From assembly GCA_030637965.1 (NCBI GenBank), contig DAOWFO010000056.1, forward strand, positions 1-6,752: a stretch of DNA of 6,752 bases, written 5' to 3'. Position 1 is the first letter of the stretch, and each line of letters opens with the position of its first letter. The stretch comes from Thermoplasmata archaeon (GTDB taxonomy: Archaea > Thermoplasmatota > E2 > DHVEG-1). Shown piece by piece: positions 1-5,385 of the stretch. Under the pieces are notes generated by a model. That model saw nothing but the letters and a program-made list of their open reading frames with translations. It did not search any database and had not been told where the DNA came from. The position numbers were made by a program, and so were the translations under genes.

Positions 1-333
1 AATGAAAATACCTGCGCTATCAAAAGCGCCTATCCAAAACATTATACCGATTCCGCAAACAAAAACACCTAAGTATAGAAAGAAAATCCTCCATCTAATA
101 GTAATTAGCGAAGCAATAATTCCTACTATTAACAAAACAAGTCCCCATGCAAGAATAACTATCCAATCTCCAGCAAACAGATTTTTTAATTCTGAAAAAT
201 TAGCCAGCCACCCAATCAATACACCCCATACTATTAAAAATATACAAAGTGATTGAAGTCCTATAAAGGATAAAGGATGCGGAGATAAAATTTTCTCAAT
301 TTTCTCATTTTCTAGCAACTCATCTTGATCCAT
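1..333 (-). CDS. Multipass membrane protein, N-terminal part (cut by window edge)
   Basis: I do not recognise this protein. Reading the minus strand from ATG at 333-331 gives 111 codons with no stop before the window edge, so the C-terminus lies outside. It starts MDQDELLENEKIEKILSPHP, an acidic cytosolic-looking head, followed by about three hydrophobic segments at residues 21-44, 56-78 and 83-103, with an Arg-Trp-Arg turn at 80-82. The start is well supported: GGGAG (minus strand, 344-340) lies 6 nt upstream, the same spacing as other genes here. The first 14 bp overlap the end of the upstream membrane-protein gene in another frame, which suggests translational coupling and a shared job at the membrane. 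Small archaeal membrane proteins with a charged head followed by paired helices sometimes carry a C-terminal PH-like domain, but that part is not visible, so no function is claimed. Confidence 0.8.
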   Translation of the reverse strand, partial: MDQDELLENEKIEKILSPHPLSFIGLQSLCIFLIVWGVLIGWLANFSELKNLFAGDWIVILAWGLVLLIVGIIASLITIRWRIFFLYLGVFVCGIGIMFWIGAFDSAGIFI

Positions 334-1381
334 CTTTTTCTCCCTTACCTAGTTTCATTAATGATTTTATACCAACTTTGGTTTTAAATTTATTGGTCCT
401 ATACTTTAACAAAAGAAGAACTACAAGAACAGTTGATATTATTGTTACCAGAATCGAAACCCATTTTGAAAAACTAGAAGGATAAATAAAAAATAAGGTC
501 CTCATTGATAGATATGAAACAGGGATTGTAATATATGGGAGAAATTTCCATAAACCCGGTATCTCATCTGTAAGTCTTATTAGTATAATGATCATGTGAG
601 AGACTATTAACGAAATAATTGCAATAATTGACAGCCAGCCCAATATTGAAAACAAAGCTACATACCAATTTTGATTTAAAAGAAGCGAAATATAAGATAG
701 AACATATGCTATTAAAAATAAAATAAAAATATAAAGAGGTCTATGTAGGATATTATATCTAATGTTTTTTAGATCGAATAGCATATCAACTTTTTCTCGC
801 TTTTTTTCACCAATAAAACTAGGTCTTGTACCCATCCCAAAGAAGATTAAAAGTATGAAAAATCCAAGGTGTGCAGGATGTAATAGATCTATGTTAGATA
901 AAAAGCCAATAAATCCTTCTGAAAAGTAATATAGATTTATTCCAAATGCTGTTAGATTCTCAGAGAAAGTATAGCTTGTGGTAGATACGATATAAAATCC
1001 CTTGTCCATTAGGAAAAACAGGCATATAAGTAGCAAAGTGGCTGGAATAAAGAAAGGTCCGATAAATAGAAATGCATTTGAAATCCATTCAAATACACCC
1101 TTTTTTTCTTTTTTTGGTGCAACTTTACCGTAGTTGACACTAATATAAAAGCTAGATATGCCGCTTTTTGTAACCGTGTATCCTAATGCATGGCATATTG
1201 TTTGGAAGAGGATTCCTAAAAAGTTAGTAAATCTACACAACGGTTCGTGATTGTCTCTAATTTTTGTTAAAAGATATTTCTGATTTTCAATAAAAAGTAG
1301 CTGAATAAACCAAAAGAGGATAACACCAAATATTGGTGCCAAAGGTGCAAAAACTATTATATCTATAGGTGAACCAGCCAT
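320..1381 (-). CDS. Multipass membrane protein, possibly a degenerate M50 (site-2 protease-like) homologue
   Basis: This 353-residue protein is very hydrophobic, with some seven or eight likely membrane segments (about 10-31, 54-70, 101-124, 169-188, 212-232, 238-268, 278-299 and 305-326) and a basic C-terminal tail. Residues 64-68 read HALGY inside a hydrophobic stretch. This is the place and shape of the HELGH zinc motif of M50 intramembrane proteases, with Ala for the catalytic Glu and Tyr for the second His. It is followed by a basic loop, then GPFFIPA (108-114), resembling the conserved GP region of the family, and TRPSFIG (185-191) before a charged loop. If related to M50, it should be catalytically dead. 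The family link is inference from pattern only. The start is fixed by an in-frame TAG three codons upstream; the SD (GAGAG) is weak. Its end overlaps the next membrane-protein gene by 14 bp. Confidence 0.6.
   Translation of the reverse strand: MAGSPIDIIVFAPLAPIFGVILFWFIQLLFIENQKYLLTKIRDNHEPLCRFTNFLGILFQTICHALGYTVTKSGISSFYISVNYGKVAPKKEKKGVFEWISNAFLFIGPFFIPATLLLICLFFLMDKGFYIVSTTSYTFSENLTAFGINLYYFSEGFIGFLSNIDLLHPAHLGFFILLIFFGMGTRPSFIGEKKREKVDMLFDLKNIRYNILHRPLYIFILFLIAYVLSYISLLLNQNWYVALFSILGWLSIIAIISLIVSHMIIILIRLTDEIPGLWKFLPYITIPVSYLSMRTLFFIYPSSFSKWVSILVTIISTVLVVLLLLKYRTNKFKTKVGIKSLMKLGKGEKDGSR
340..344 (-). promoter_or_regulatory. SD of the partial membrane-protein gene
   Basis: GGGAG on the minus strand sits 6 nt before the ATG at 333 and lies inside the coding end of the preceding gene. 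This supports the start chosen for the truncated gene and coupling to its upstream neighbour. Confidence 0.6.
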
Positions 1382-1414
1382 ATCTCTCTATTTTGTGATA
1401 AGCAAGCGGTTTAT

Positions 1415-1423
1415 TAAAATATA
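1415..1423 (-). promoter_or_regulatory. Possible TATA box for the membrane-protein pair
   Basis: In the 47-bp gap after the JAMM gene the minus strand reads TATATTTTA, preceded by a purine-rich AAAAGAA that could serve as a TFB recognition element. Its centre is about 38 nt upstream of the ATG at 1381, which would give a leader of about 12 nt. In AT-rich DNA such boxes arise by chance, so the call is tentative. Confidence 0.3.
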
Positions 1424-1428
1424 TTCTT

Positions 1429-1845
1429 TTATATGACTTCAATGTCAAGCTTCTTTCCCATATAGTCAAAGGCTCCCCAAGAAATATCATTGAAAGGATT
1501 CGCTGTAATAATATGGACTTTGCCAAATTTTTGAAATAATTGAATGTCGGCACCAGACGGATAAAAAGAATAAGATGGATGACTATGAATCGTTCCAATT
1601 AGACTAAAATCAATAGGGCGCATATGCATCTGAAATATTGCATGTGAATCTCCAGAAATTGTCCCTGGCAAAAGTACAACCTCACTTATAATCCTCTTTG
1701 AGTCATCAACACGCAATAATCCTGCAAATTCTTTTGGATACACCGATCTAGCACTTTCAAAAATCAAATCAAGACATTTTTTCTCGATTTTCCATCGTTT
1801 CTTATTTTGTTCTACTTTGTTTTTTCTCCATTTAAAAATTAACAT
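1429..1845 (-). CDS. JAMM/MPN+ metalloprotease (Mov34/PAD-1 family)
   Basis: This 138-residue protein is a compact single-domain JAMM protein. The full zinc-protease signature is present: Glu39 (in YPKEFAGLL), then His87-Ser-His89-Pro, six residues, Ser97 and Asp100 (HSHPSYSFYPSGAD). Family members are zinc isopeptidases; archaeal ones of this size cleave ubiquitin-like SAMP proteins from targets or process sulfur-carrier proteins. With every ligand kept, it is predicted to be active, probably in the cytosol, but the substrate is unknown and no SAMP or E1-like gene is in the window. About 18 basic residues precede the conserved fold. The ATG is 5 nt after the NAD kinase stop, with a GGTG 11 nt upstream that is a weaker SD than its neighbours have. 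No good alternative start lies further inside. It is likely cotranscribed with NAD kinase. Confidence 0.9.
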   Translation of the reverse strand: MLIFKWRKNKVEQNKKRWKIEKKCLDLIFESARSVYPKEFAGLLRVDDSKRIISEVVLLPGTISGDSHAIFQMHMRPIDFSLIGTIHSHPSYSFYPSGADIQLFQKFGKVHIITANPFNDISWGAFDYMGKKLDIEVI

Positions 1846-1850
1846 TGTTT

Positions 1851-2663
1851 TTATCGCACCAGTTTCAATCTAACCATTTGATAAAAAGACTCTCCGAATC
1901 TAATGAACTTTGCCTTTCGATCAGAGCCAGTTATAACAATACTACTTTCTTCAGTAATATTCTCTGAATATTGCCCATCAATTACAATTTTTGTCTCCTT
2001 ACTTTTAGGAAGTATTTTAACCCCAATTTTCTTGTCTAAGGGAACGACCCAGGGACGTGCAGATAATTTAAAAGGTGCAAGAGGAGCTATTATTATTGCA
2101 CTGACGGAAGGGTCCATAATTGGACCACCAACGCTTAATGCATAGCTTGTAGATCCTGTAGGGGTAGCAAAAATCACGCCGTCTGCCCTAAGGGTTTCAA
2201 GTAGCTCTTTTTCCACAAAAAGCTGAAGATACATAATTTTTGCTATTTGGGCAGTTTGAACGGTCACCTCATTTACTGCATCTGGCAGTCTTTTTTGATC
2301 TACCAATACTTTCAGTTTTGCTCTTTCTTCAACATTGTAATTCCCCTCAATTACCTCGTTCAAACCATCAATTGAATATTTTGATTCTACCTCTGAAAGG
2401 AATCCCATTCCACCTGAGTTTATTGCAAAAATGGGTTTTTCTATATCTTTAAGAGCTCTTAAGATGGTCCCATCTCCACCAATTGTTACAACAATATCTG
2501 CTTTATTGTTAATGTTTTCAAAAGAATAGCCTTTAATTTTCGCCTCTTTTGCAAAACTTTCTTCTGGAAAAACATCACCATTTTCACTTAAAAATTCATA
2601 CACATCTTGTGCTAATGAGAAAGATTTCTTTACTTTTGAGTTGCAAATCAACCCCCAGTTCAT
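1851..2663 (-). CDS. nadK: NAD kinase (ATP/polyphosphate-NAD 2'-kinase)
   Basis: It phosphorylates NAD (and possibly NADH) at the 2'-hydroxyl of the adenosine ribose to make NADP, EC 2.7.1.23, in the cytosol. All family signatures are present in the 270 residues: GGDGT at 62-66 with the catalytic Asp64, the NSGGMGFL loop at 82-89, the NE pair at 131-132, DGVIFATPTGSTSYALSVGG at 161-180 for nucleotide binding, and APLAPF at 193-198. Length is normal for archaeal NadK without the extra phosphatase domain seen in some methanogens. The ATG at 2663 has a strong SD, AGGAGG, 7 nt upstream. Placement directly after ferredoxin and GGR suggests supply of NADP(H) for reductive biosynthesis, though NadK is also a general housekeeping enzyme. 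Phosphate donor preference (ATP or polyphosphate) cannot be read from sequence. Confidence 0.95.
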   Translation of the reverse strand: MNWGLICNSKVKKSFSLAQDVYEFLSENGDVFPEESFAKEAKIKGYSFENINNKADIVVTIGGDGTILRALKDIEKPIFAINSGGMGFLSEVESKYSIDGLNEVIEGNYNVEERAKLKVLVDQKRLPDAVNEVTVQTAQIAKIMYLQLFVEKELLETLRADGVIFATPTGSTSYALSVGGPIMDPSVSAIIIAPLAPFKLSARPWVVPLDKKIGVKILPKSKETKIVIDGQYSENITEESSIVITGSDRKAKFIRFGESFYQMVRLKLVR

Positions 2664-2670
2664 GGTTATT

Positions 2671-2676
2671 CCTCCT
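2671..2676 (-). promoter_or_regulatory. SD of nadK fused to the GGR stop codon
   Basis: The minus strand reads TAGGAGG, in which TAG (2677-2675) is the stop codon of the GGR gene and AGGAGG (2676-2671) is the SD for nadK, 7 nt before its ATG. A ribosome ending the first gene sits on the start signal of the second, so translation is probably coupled. Confidence 0.8.
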
Positions 2677-3871
2677 ATTTTGATTTTTCTGATAATTTTA
2701 GAAGAGGTTTTAATTTCATCAACAACGTAGGATGTTTAAACACCAATGCTTTTATAAGACTAAGCGTACTAAATTCCTCGAACTTATAATCTTTTAAGGA
2801 ATCAGCCAGCATATTCAAGGTTTTATCTTCAAAATCAAGTAAAATGTTTTTTAAAACATAATCTCTATGTAATTTTTTGCCAAAGGTTTCTTTCCAATTT
2901 GTTTCATATATAGATAATATTTCTTTATCAAATGTTTTTTTCTCTACTGCTTTTCCAATAGTTACACCAGCAATTTTACCACCTTCTAATGCAGTAGTAA
3001 GACCCCCTCCAGTTATTGGATCTGAATGTCGTGCAGCATCACCAACCAATAAGAGATTATCTCTTACTGTTTCAATAGGATTAGCAACTGGCACGGCTCC
3101 AGCTAAAAGACGAACAGGTTCACCCTTCTTTAGATCAGAGTGGTTTGATATAAATTTGTTAAGAAGTTTTAAAGGCATACCTGGTTTACTAAGACTCGCA
3201 AGTATACCAATCCCTACATTAAATGTGTCCTTTCCTTTAGGAAAGATCCAGACATATCCGCCCGGTGCAATCTTTTTTCCAAGAAAGAATTCACAGTAGT
3301 CTGATTTATGATCGACATTTGTAAGAGTATATTGTACGCAAGTTTCAAGATCGCCTGGTTTTAAAATTGTGTTAAATCCGGCCCATTGCCCTATTTTCGA
3401 TTCAACTCCATCGGCACCAACAACAACATCTGCCTTTATATTAAATTCTTCATTAAATTGTCTAACTTTCACTCCACTGATTTTTCCCCCATCCTTTAAT
3501 AGATCCGTGACTTCTGCTCTCATCAATATCTTTGCACCAGCTTTTACTGCACGACGGGCAAGTTCTTGATCAAAAATATCTCTATAAACAACATAACCTG
3601 TTTCATTTCCTGCCACCTCCTTAGAAAGAGTTACCAACGTTCCATTAGGGGAATATATCTTTGCCCCATCCATTTTACTGGCGATCCATCTCTTCCCTTC
3701 TAGCATGTCCCACTTGTCAACTCTTTGACTAATTCCCTCTCCACATAGGACAGGTACGCCAACCTCAGCCCGACGTTCCAATATGAGAACATTAGCACCA
3801 GCCTCGGCTGCAAATCTAGCTGTGACGCTTCCTGCAGGACCACTACCAACAACGACAACATCATATTCCAT
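2675..3871 (-). CDS. Digeranylgeranylglycerophospholipid reductase (GGR family flavoprotein)
   Basis: This 398-residue FAD enzyme is predicted to saturate the double bonds of geranylgeranyl chains in archaeal ether lipids, working at the membrane surface. The N-terminal Rossmann motif is GSGPAGS (9-15) with Glu32 at the end of the second strand for the ribose of FAD. PVLCGEGIS (40-48) contains the Cys conserved in archaeal GGRs. GADG is at 152-155, the lipid-site signature YxWxFP at 206-211 is followed by eight residues and GIG, and GDAARHSDPITGGG (277-290) is the second FAD motif. Length matches the family. The start lies 2 nt after the ferredoxin stop with GAGGTGG 7 nt upstream. A ferredoxin gene directly upstream fits work on Methanosarcina acetivorans, where GGR needs the ferredoxin encoded next to it for full reduction. 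Lipid versus free geranylgeranyl diphosphate as substrate is not distinguishable here. Confidence 0.92.
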   Translation of the reverse strand: MEYDVVVVGSGPAGSVTARFAAEAGANVLILERRAEVGVPVLCGEGISQRVDKWDMLEGKRWIASKMDGAKIYSPNGTLVTLSKEVAGNETGYVVYRDIFDQELARRAVKAGAKILMRAEVTDLLKDGGKISGVKVRQFNEEFNIKADVVVGADGVESKIGQWAGFNTILKPGDLETCVQYTLTNVDHKSDYCEFFLGKKIAPGGYVWIFPKGKDTFNVGIGILASLSKPGMPLKLLNKFISNHSDLKKGEPVRLLAGAVPVANPIETVRDNLLLVGDAARHSDPITGGGLTTALEGGKIAGVTIGKAVEKKTFDKEILSIYETNWKETFGKKLHRDYVLKNILLDFEDKTLNMLADSLKDYKFEEFSTLSLIKALVFKHPTLLMKLKPLLKLSEKSK

Positions 3872-3873
3872 GA

Positions 3874-4059
3874 TTAATCCACCTCACAAATTGCTCCAAT
3901 TGGGCAGGTTTTTATACAAATACCACAACATATACATTTGTCCTCTCTAACAAATGCTCTTCCGCCAAACATTATTAGTGCTGCTTGTGGGCAAATTGAA
4001 ATACACCCTCCACAGGCCAGACATCCCCTCTCATCCACTTTTGTATTAAGCTTTCCCAT
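3874..4059 (-). CDS. Small 2x[4Fe-4S] ferredoxin
   Basis: This is a low-potential electron carrier of 61 residues, MGKLNTKVDE onward. Two complete cluster motifs are visible: C13, C16, C19 and C23-Pro, then C42, C45, C48 and C52-Pro. Spare cysteines are present at 44 and 58. The cluster motifs pair crosswise in this fold to hold two [4Fe-4S] clusters. A longer reading from GTG at 4068 adds three residues, but that GTG is part of the SD AGAGGTGAT (4072-4064), which lies 4 nt before the ATG at 4059. The ATG is therefore the better start. The gene overlaps the DUF99 end by 14 bp and ends 2 nt before the GGR start. Most likely partner: the downstream GGR, by analogy with the adjacent ferredoxin/GGR pair of Methanosarcina acetivorans. 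Confidence 0.93.
   Translation of the reverse strand: MGKLNTKVDERGCLACGGCISICPQAALIMFGGRAFVREDKCICCGICIKTCPIGAICEVD
3879..3885 (-). promoter_or_regulatory. SD of the GGR gene
   Basis: GAGGTGG on the minus strand is 7 nt before the GGR ATG at 3871. It is embedded in the final Glu-Val-Asp codons of the ferredoxin, as expected for a coupled pair made in a set ratio. Confidence 0.7.
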
Positions 4060-4618
4060 AAGAATCACCTCTTGTAATTCCAGATGCTATTAAGTGAGCA
4101 ATACGTATCGGCTCAGGTATAACACCTCGTATCGTCGAAAGCTTTATAATTACTTTTGCTTCTTCAAGAGATATACCTGCACATTTAATATAGATAGGAT
4201 TATAGTTGGTTTCAATCATGTGAAGCTCCCCTTTTTTAATTAGATTAAATCGCTCTTTCCAATCTACAAAATTCATTTTTAGAGCATTTTTTATATCATT
4301 AAAATTAGGATCGTCTCTCGTAACTGTAATAACTGGTAGTCCGGTTTCAACAAAAATTTCTTGGATATCAACTACATTAAAACCACCAAGTGCAATGCCA
4401 TCAAGCATCATTGCTCTCAACTGATTTTTATGTCGTGTATTCTCAATCATTTCTTTACATACAAATGTTGCATCAGATCCATCAATAGTTACCTGACGAC
4501 TTATTACGCCTTCTAGATATTCTCCACCACGCATAATAACACCGATCACCGTCGAATACTTATCATTAAAAGTAAAAGGAGAATCATCAACACCCAATAA
4601 TCTTATTTGCAGTTTCAT
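4046..4618 (-). CDS. DUF99 (UPF0215) family protein
   Basis: This 190-residue protein shows the DUF99 landmarks: LLGVDDSPF (7-15), MLDGIALGGFNVVDI (71-85), GLPVITVTRDDPN (93-105) and a conserved tail PIRIAHLIASGITRGDSYGKA (from 170) ending at the C-terminus. The family is almost confined to archaea. Its fold has been compared with endonuclease V and RNase H-like nucleases, and the acidic residues Asp11, Asp12 and Asp73 sit in strongly conserved spots, but to my knowledge no activity is established. The start at MKLQIRLLGVDD matches the usual N-terminus of the family. There is no SD at a useful distance (the nearest, AGGGTG, is over 20 nt away), and a TATA-like box about 31 nt upstream suggests a leaderless or nearly leaderless message. 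It is the first gene of the operon and overlaps the ferredoxin gene by 14 bp. Confidence 0.9.
   Translation of the reverse strand: MKLQIRLLGVDDSPFTFNDKYSTVIGVIMRGGEYLEGVISRQVTIDGSDATFVCKEMIENTRHKNQLRAMMLDGIALGGFNVVDIQEIFVETGLPVITVTRDDPNFNDIKNALKMNFVDWKERFNLIKKGELHMIETNYNPIYIKCAGISLEEAKVIIKLSTIRGVIPEPIRIAHLIASGITRGDSYGKA
4064..4072 (-). promoter_or_regulatory. SD of the ferredoxin gene; decides the start
   Basis: AGAGGTGAT on the minus strand is a near-complete match to an archaeal anti-SD and is followed by TCTT and ATG. It swallows the upstream in-frame GTG, so the ATG at 4059 is preferred. It lies within the last codons of the DUF99 gene. Confidence 0.75.
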
Positions 4619-4643
4619 AAAAAAAATAAAAGATCAAACACCC

Positions 4644-4656
4644 TAATAATATTTCG
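4644..4656 (-). promoter_or_regulatory. Putative BRE/TATA promoter of the DUF99-GGR-nadK operon
   Basis: The minus strand reads CGAAATATTATTA, centred about 31 nt upstream of the DUF99 ATG. The CGAAA part could be the TFB recognition element and the rest the TATA box. The expected transcription start would fall within a few nucleotides of the ATG, consistent with the missing SD. Only spacing and composition support it. Confidence 0.42.
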
Positions 4657-4700
4657 AAAGAAATTCTTTATTTTGCCTTAACTTTATTTAATATAGAATT

Positions 4701-4720
4701 AAAAGGGTAATTTTAATACC
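4701..4720 (-). terminator. Possible terminator after the winged-helix gene
   Basis: Six nucleotides after the stop codon the minus strand has a small inverted repeat, GGTA-TTAAAAT-TACC (4720-4706), followed by CTTTT. The stem has only four pairs, so the hairpin is weak. Archaeal termination relies mainly on T tracts, and the short T4 here is poor. It separates the winged-helix gene from the DUF99 operon. Confidence 0.25.
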
Positions 4721-4726
4721 TCTCAA

Positions 4727-5119
4727 TCATCTCTTTTTGACAGTTATTTTTGCAGATATTTTTCCTTCACGGGCGAGCCACCCTAATGCAGAATAACAGT
4801 CTCTCTTATTGATTTTTGATATTTTTGTAATTGTAGATACATCTATTTCGTTTCTGCTACCAAGTACACTCCATACTTTTCCTGCACTTGCCCCAATTTC
4901 TTCTGTAAGATTTGTGTTGCCAATTTTATATGTTCTTTTATCGACGTAGATTTTATTTTCTCGTGCTAACCAGCCAACTGCCCCATAAAATTCATTTGGA
5001 GTTAGATTGGTTTTTTTAATTAATTTTGTTTGTACTTGAGGGCCTCCTTCAATAAGCATATCCCATACTATACCAGCATTATTTCCAAATGATTTAATTA
5101 TTTCATTCACCTTGTGCAT
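4727..5119 (-). CDS. Protein of two tandem winged-helix (DUF2582-type) domains
   Basis: The 130 residues are two copies of one domain in a row, about 64 residues apart. Copy one (about 7-62) has NNAGIVW at 13-19 and GWLAREN at 49-55; copy two (about 72-124) has ASAGKVW at 77-83 and GWLAREG at 113-119. The aGxVW...GWLARE pattern is the mark of the DUF2582 winged-helix domain, usually found once per protein in bacteria and archaea. A DNA- or RNA-binding regulatory role is plausible, with the fused pair imitating a dimer, but targets are unknown. There is no cofactor or sensor domain, and the tail is basic (KITVKKR). The start is uncertain: AGGAG lies only 1 nt before the ATG at 5119 and 10 nt before an in-frame GTG at 5110, which would give a product three residues shorter. 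The gene appears to stand alone. Confidence 0.87.
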   Translation of the reverse strand: MHKVNEIIKSFGNNAGIVWDMLIEGGPQVQTKLIKKTNLTPNEFYGAVGWLARENKIYVDKRTYKIGNTNLTEEIGASAGKVWSVLGSRNEIDVSTITKISKINKRDCYSALGWLAREGKISAKITVKKR

Positions 5120-5152
5120 TCTCCTAATTTAATTATAATAGAAACAAAAAAA

Positions 5153-5163
5153 GATAATAAAAA
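5153..5163 (-). promoter_or_regulatory. Possible TATA box for the winged-helix gene
   Basis: The minus strand reads TTTTTATTATC about 39 nt before the ATG at 5119, with CCAAAAC just upstream as a possible TFB element. A start of transcription near 5132 would give a short leader containing AGGAG. A second AT-rich box (TATTATAATTA) lies too close to the ATG to serve easily. Confidence 0.3.
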
Positions 5164-5360
5164 TGTTTTGGTTTTTCACAACCATTGACTGTAAATAACA
5201 AAATAGAAATGGCATATGAGGTAGGTGAGAAAAGCCGGATTATAAGATAATATCAGGAATCGCAGTCATTACCACAGCATTACTCTTTTAGAGAAAGAAA
5301 AGGATTAACTAATAGTACTTTTTCTCACTTATTAAATATTATTTTAAATAACTTACAAAA

Positions 5361-5372
5361 CTAAAAAATAAA
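5361..5372 (-). terminator. T-rich terminator candidate after pth2
   Basis: About 14-25 nt beyond the pth2 stop codon the minus strand reads TTTATTTTTTAG, which contains a run of six T. Such T tracts are the main intrinsic signal for archaeal RNA polymerase. There is no stable hairpin before it, as is usual in archaea. Confidence 0.35.
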
Positions 5373-5385
5373 TCTATCTCTAATT

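Larger units (their letters stand above)
5120..5385. other. 266-bp intergenic region with a long inverted repeat
   Basis: No credible protein gene is present; the longest ATG reading frame I found has 13 codons. The two ends carry promoter- and terminator-like AT-rich sequence for the flanking minus-strand genes. The middle, about 5205-5330, is richer in GC. GTGAGAAAA at 5225-5233 is the exact reverse complement of TTTTCTCAC at 5320-5328, and the pairing can extend outward to 5220/5333 with three G-U pairs. Inside are small hairpins, including GATTAT-AAG-ATAATATC (with a 2-nt bulge) flanked by CC and GG, and CTCT-TTT-AGAG. This could be a small RNA, a structured leader or the trace of a decayed gene. 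Nothing identifies an RNA family. Confidence 0.35.

Noticed and set aside
2..256. Plus-strand ORF of 84 codons
   Set aside because: It lies antisense to the minus-strand membrane-protein gene, whose frame has an SD, hydrophobic segments and no stops. The plus-strand product has no family motif and low-complexity composition.
1287..1598. Minus-strand ORF of 103 codons spanning the JAMM 3' end and the next gene's 5' end
   Set aside because: It is out of frame with both, which have clear motifs or membrane topology, and its product shows no conserved pattern.
1903..2145. Plus-strand ORF of 80 codons
   Set aside because: Antisense to the conserved C-terminal half of NAD kinase; no SD or motif.
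2240..2452. Plus-strand ORF of 70 codons
   Set aside because: Antisense to the conserved NAD kinase core; no SD or motif.
2877..3569. Two plus-strand ORFs (2877-3299 and 3369-3569)
   Set aside because: Both are antisense to the GGR gene, which carries every family signature. Their proline- and serine-rich products are what antisense reading of Gly-rich FAD motifs gives.
5209..5250. Plus-strand 13-codon ORF starting MAYEVGEKSR in the intergenic gap
   Set aside because: It is too short, with no SD at correct spacing and no promoter I can defend; nothing distinguishes it from chance.
5205..5300. Possible C/D-box guide RNA on either strand
   Set aside because: The minus strand has a CTGA and an ATGAC, but spacing and box C do not match the RTGATGA...CTGA pattern with paired C'/D' boxes.
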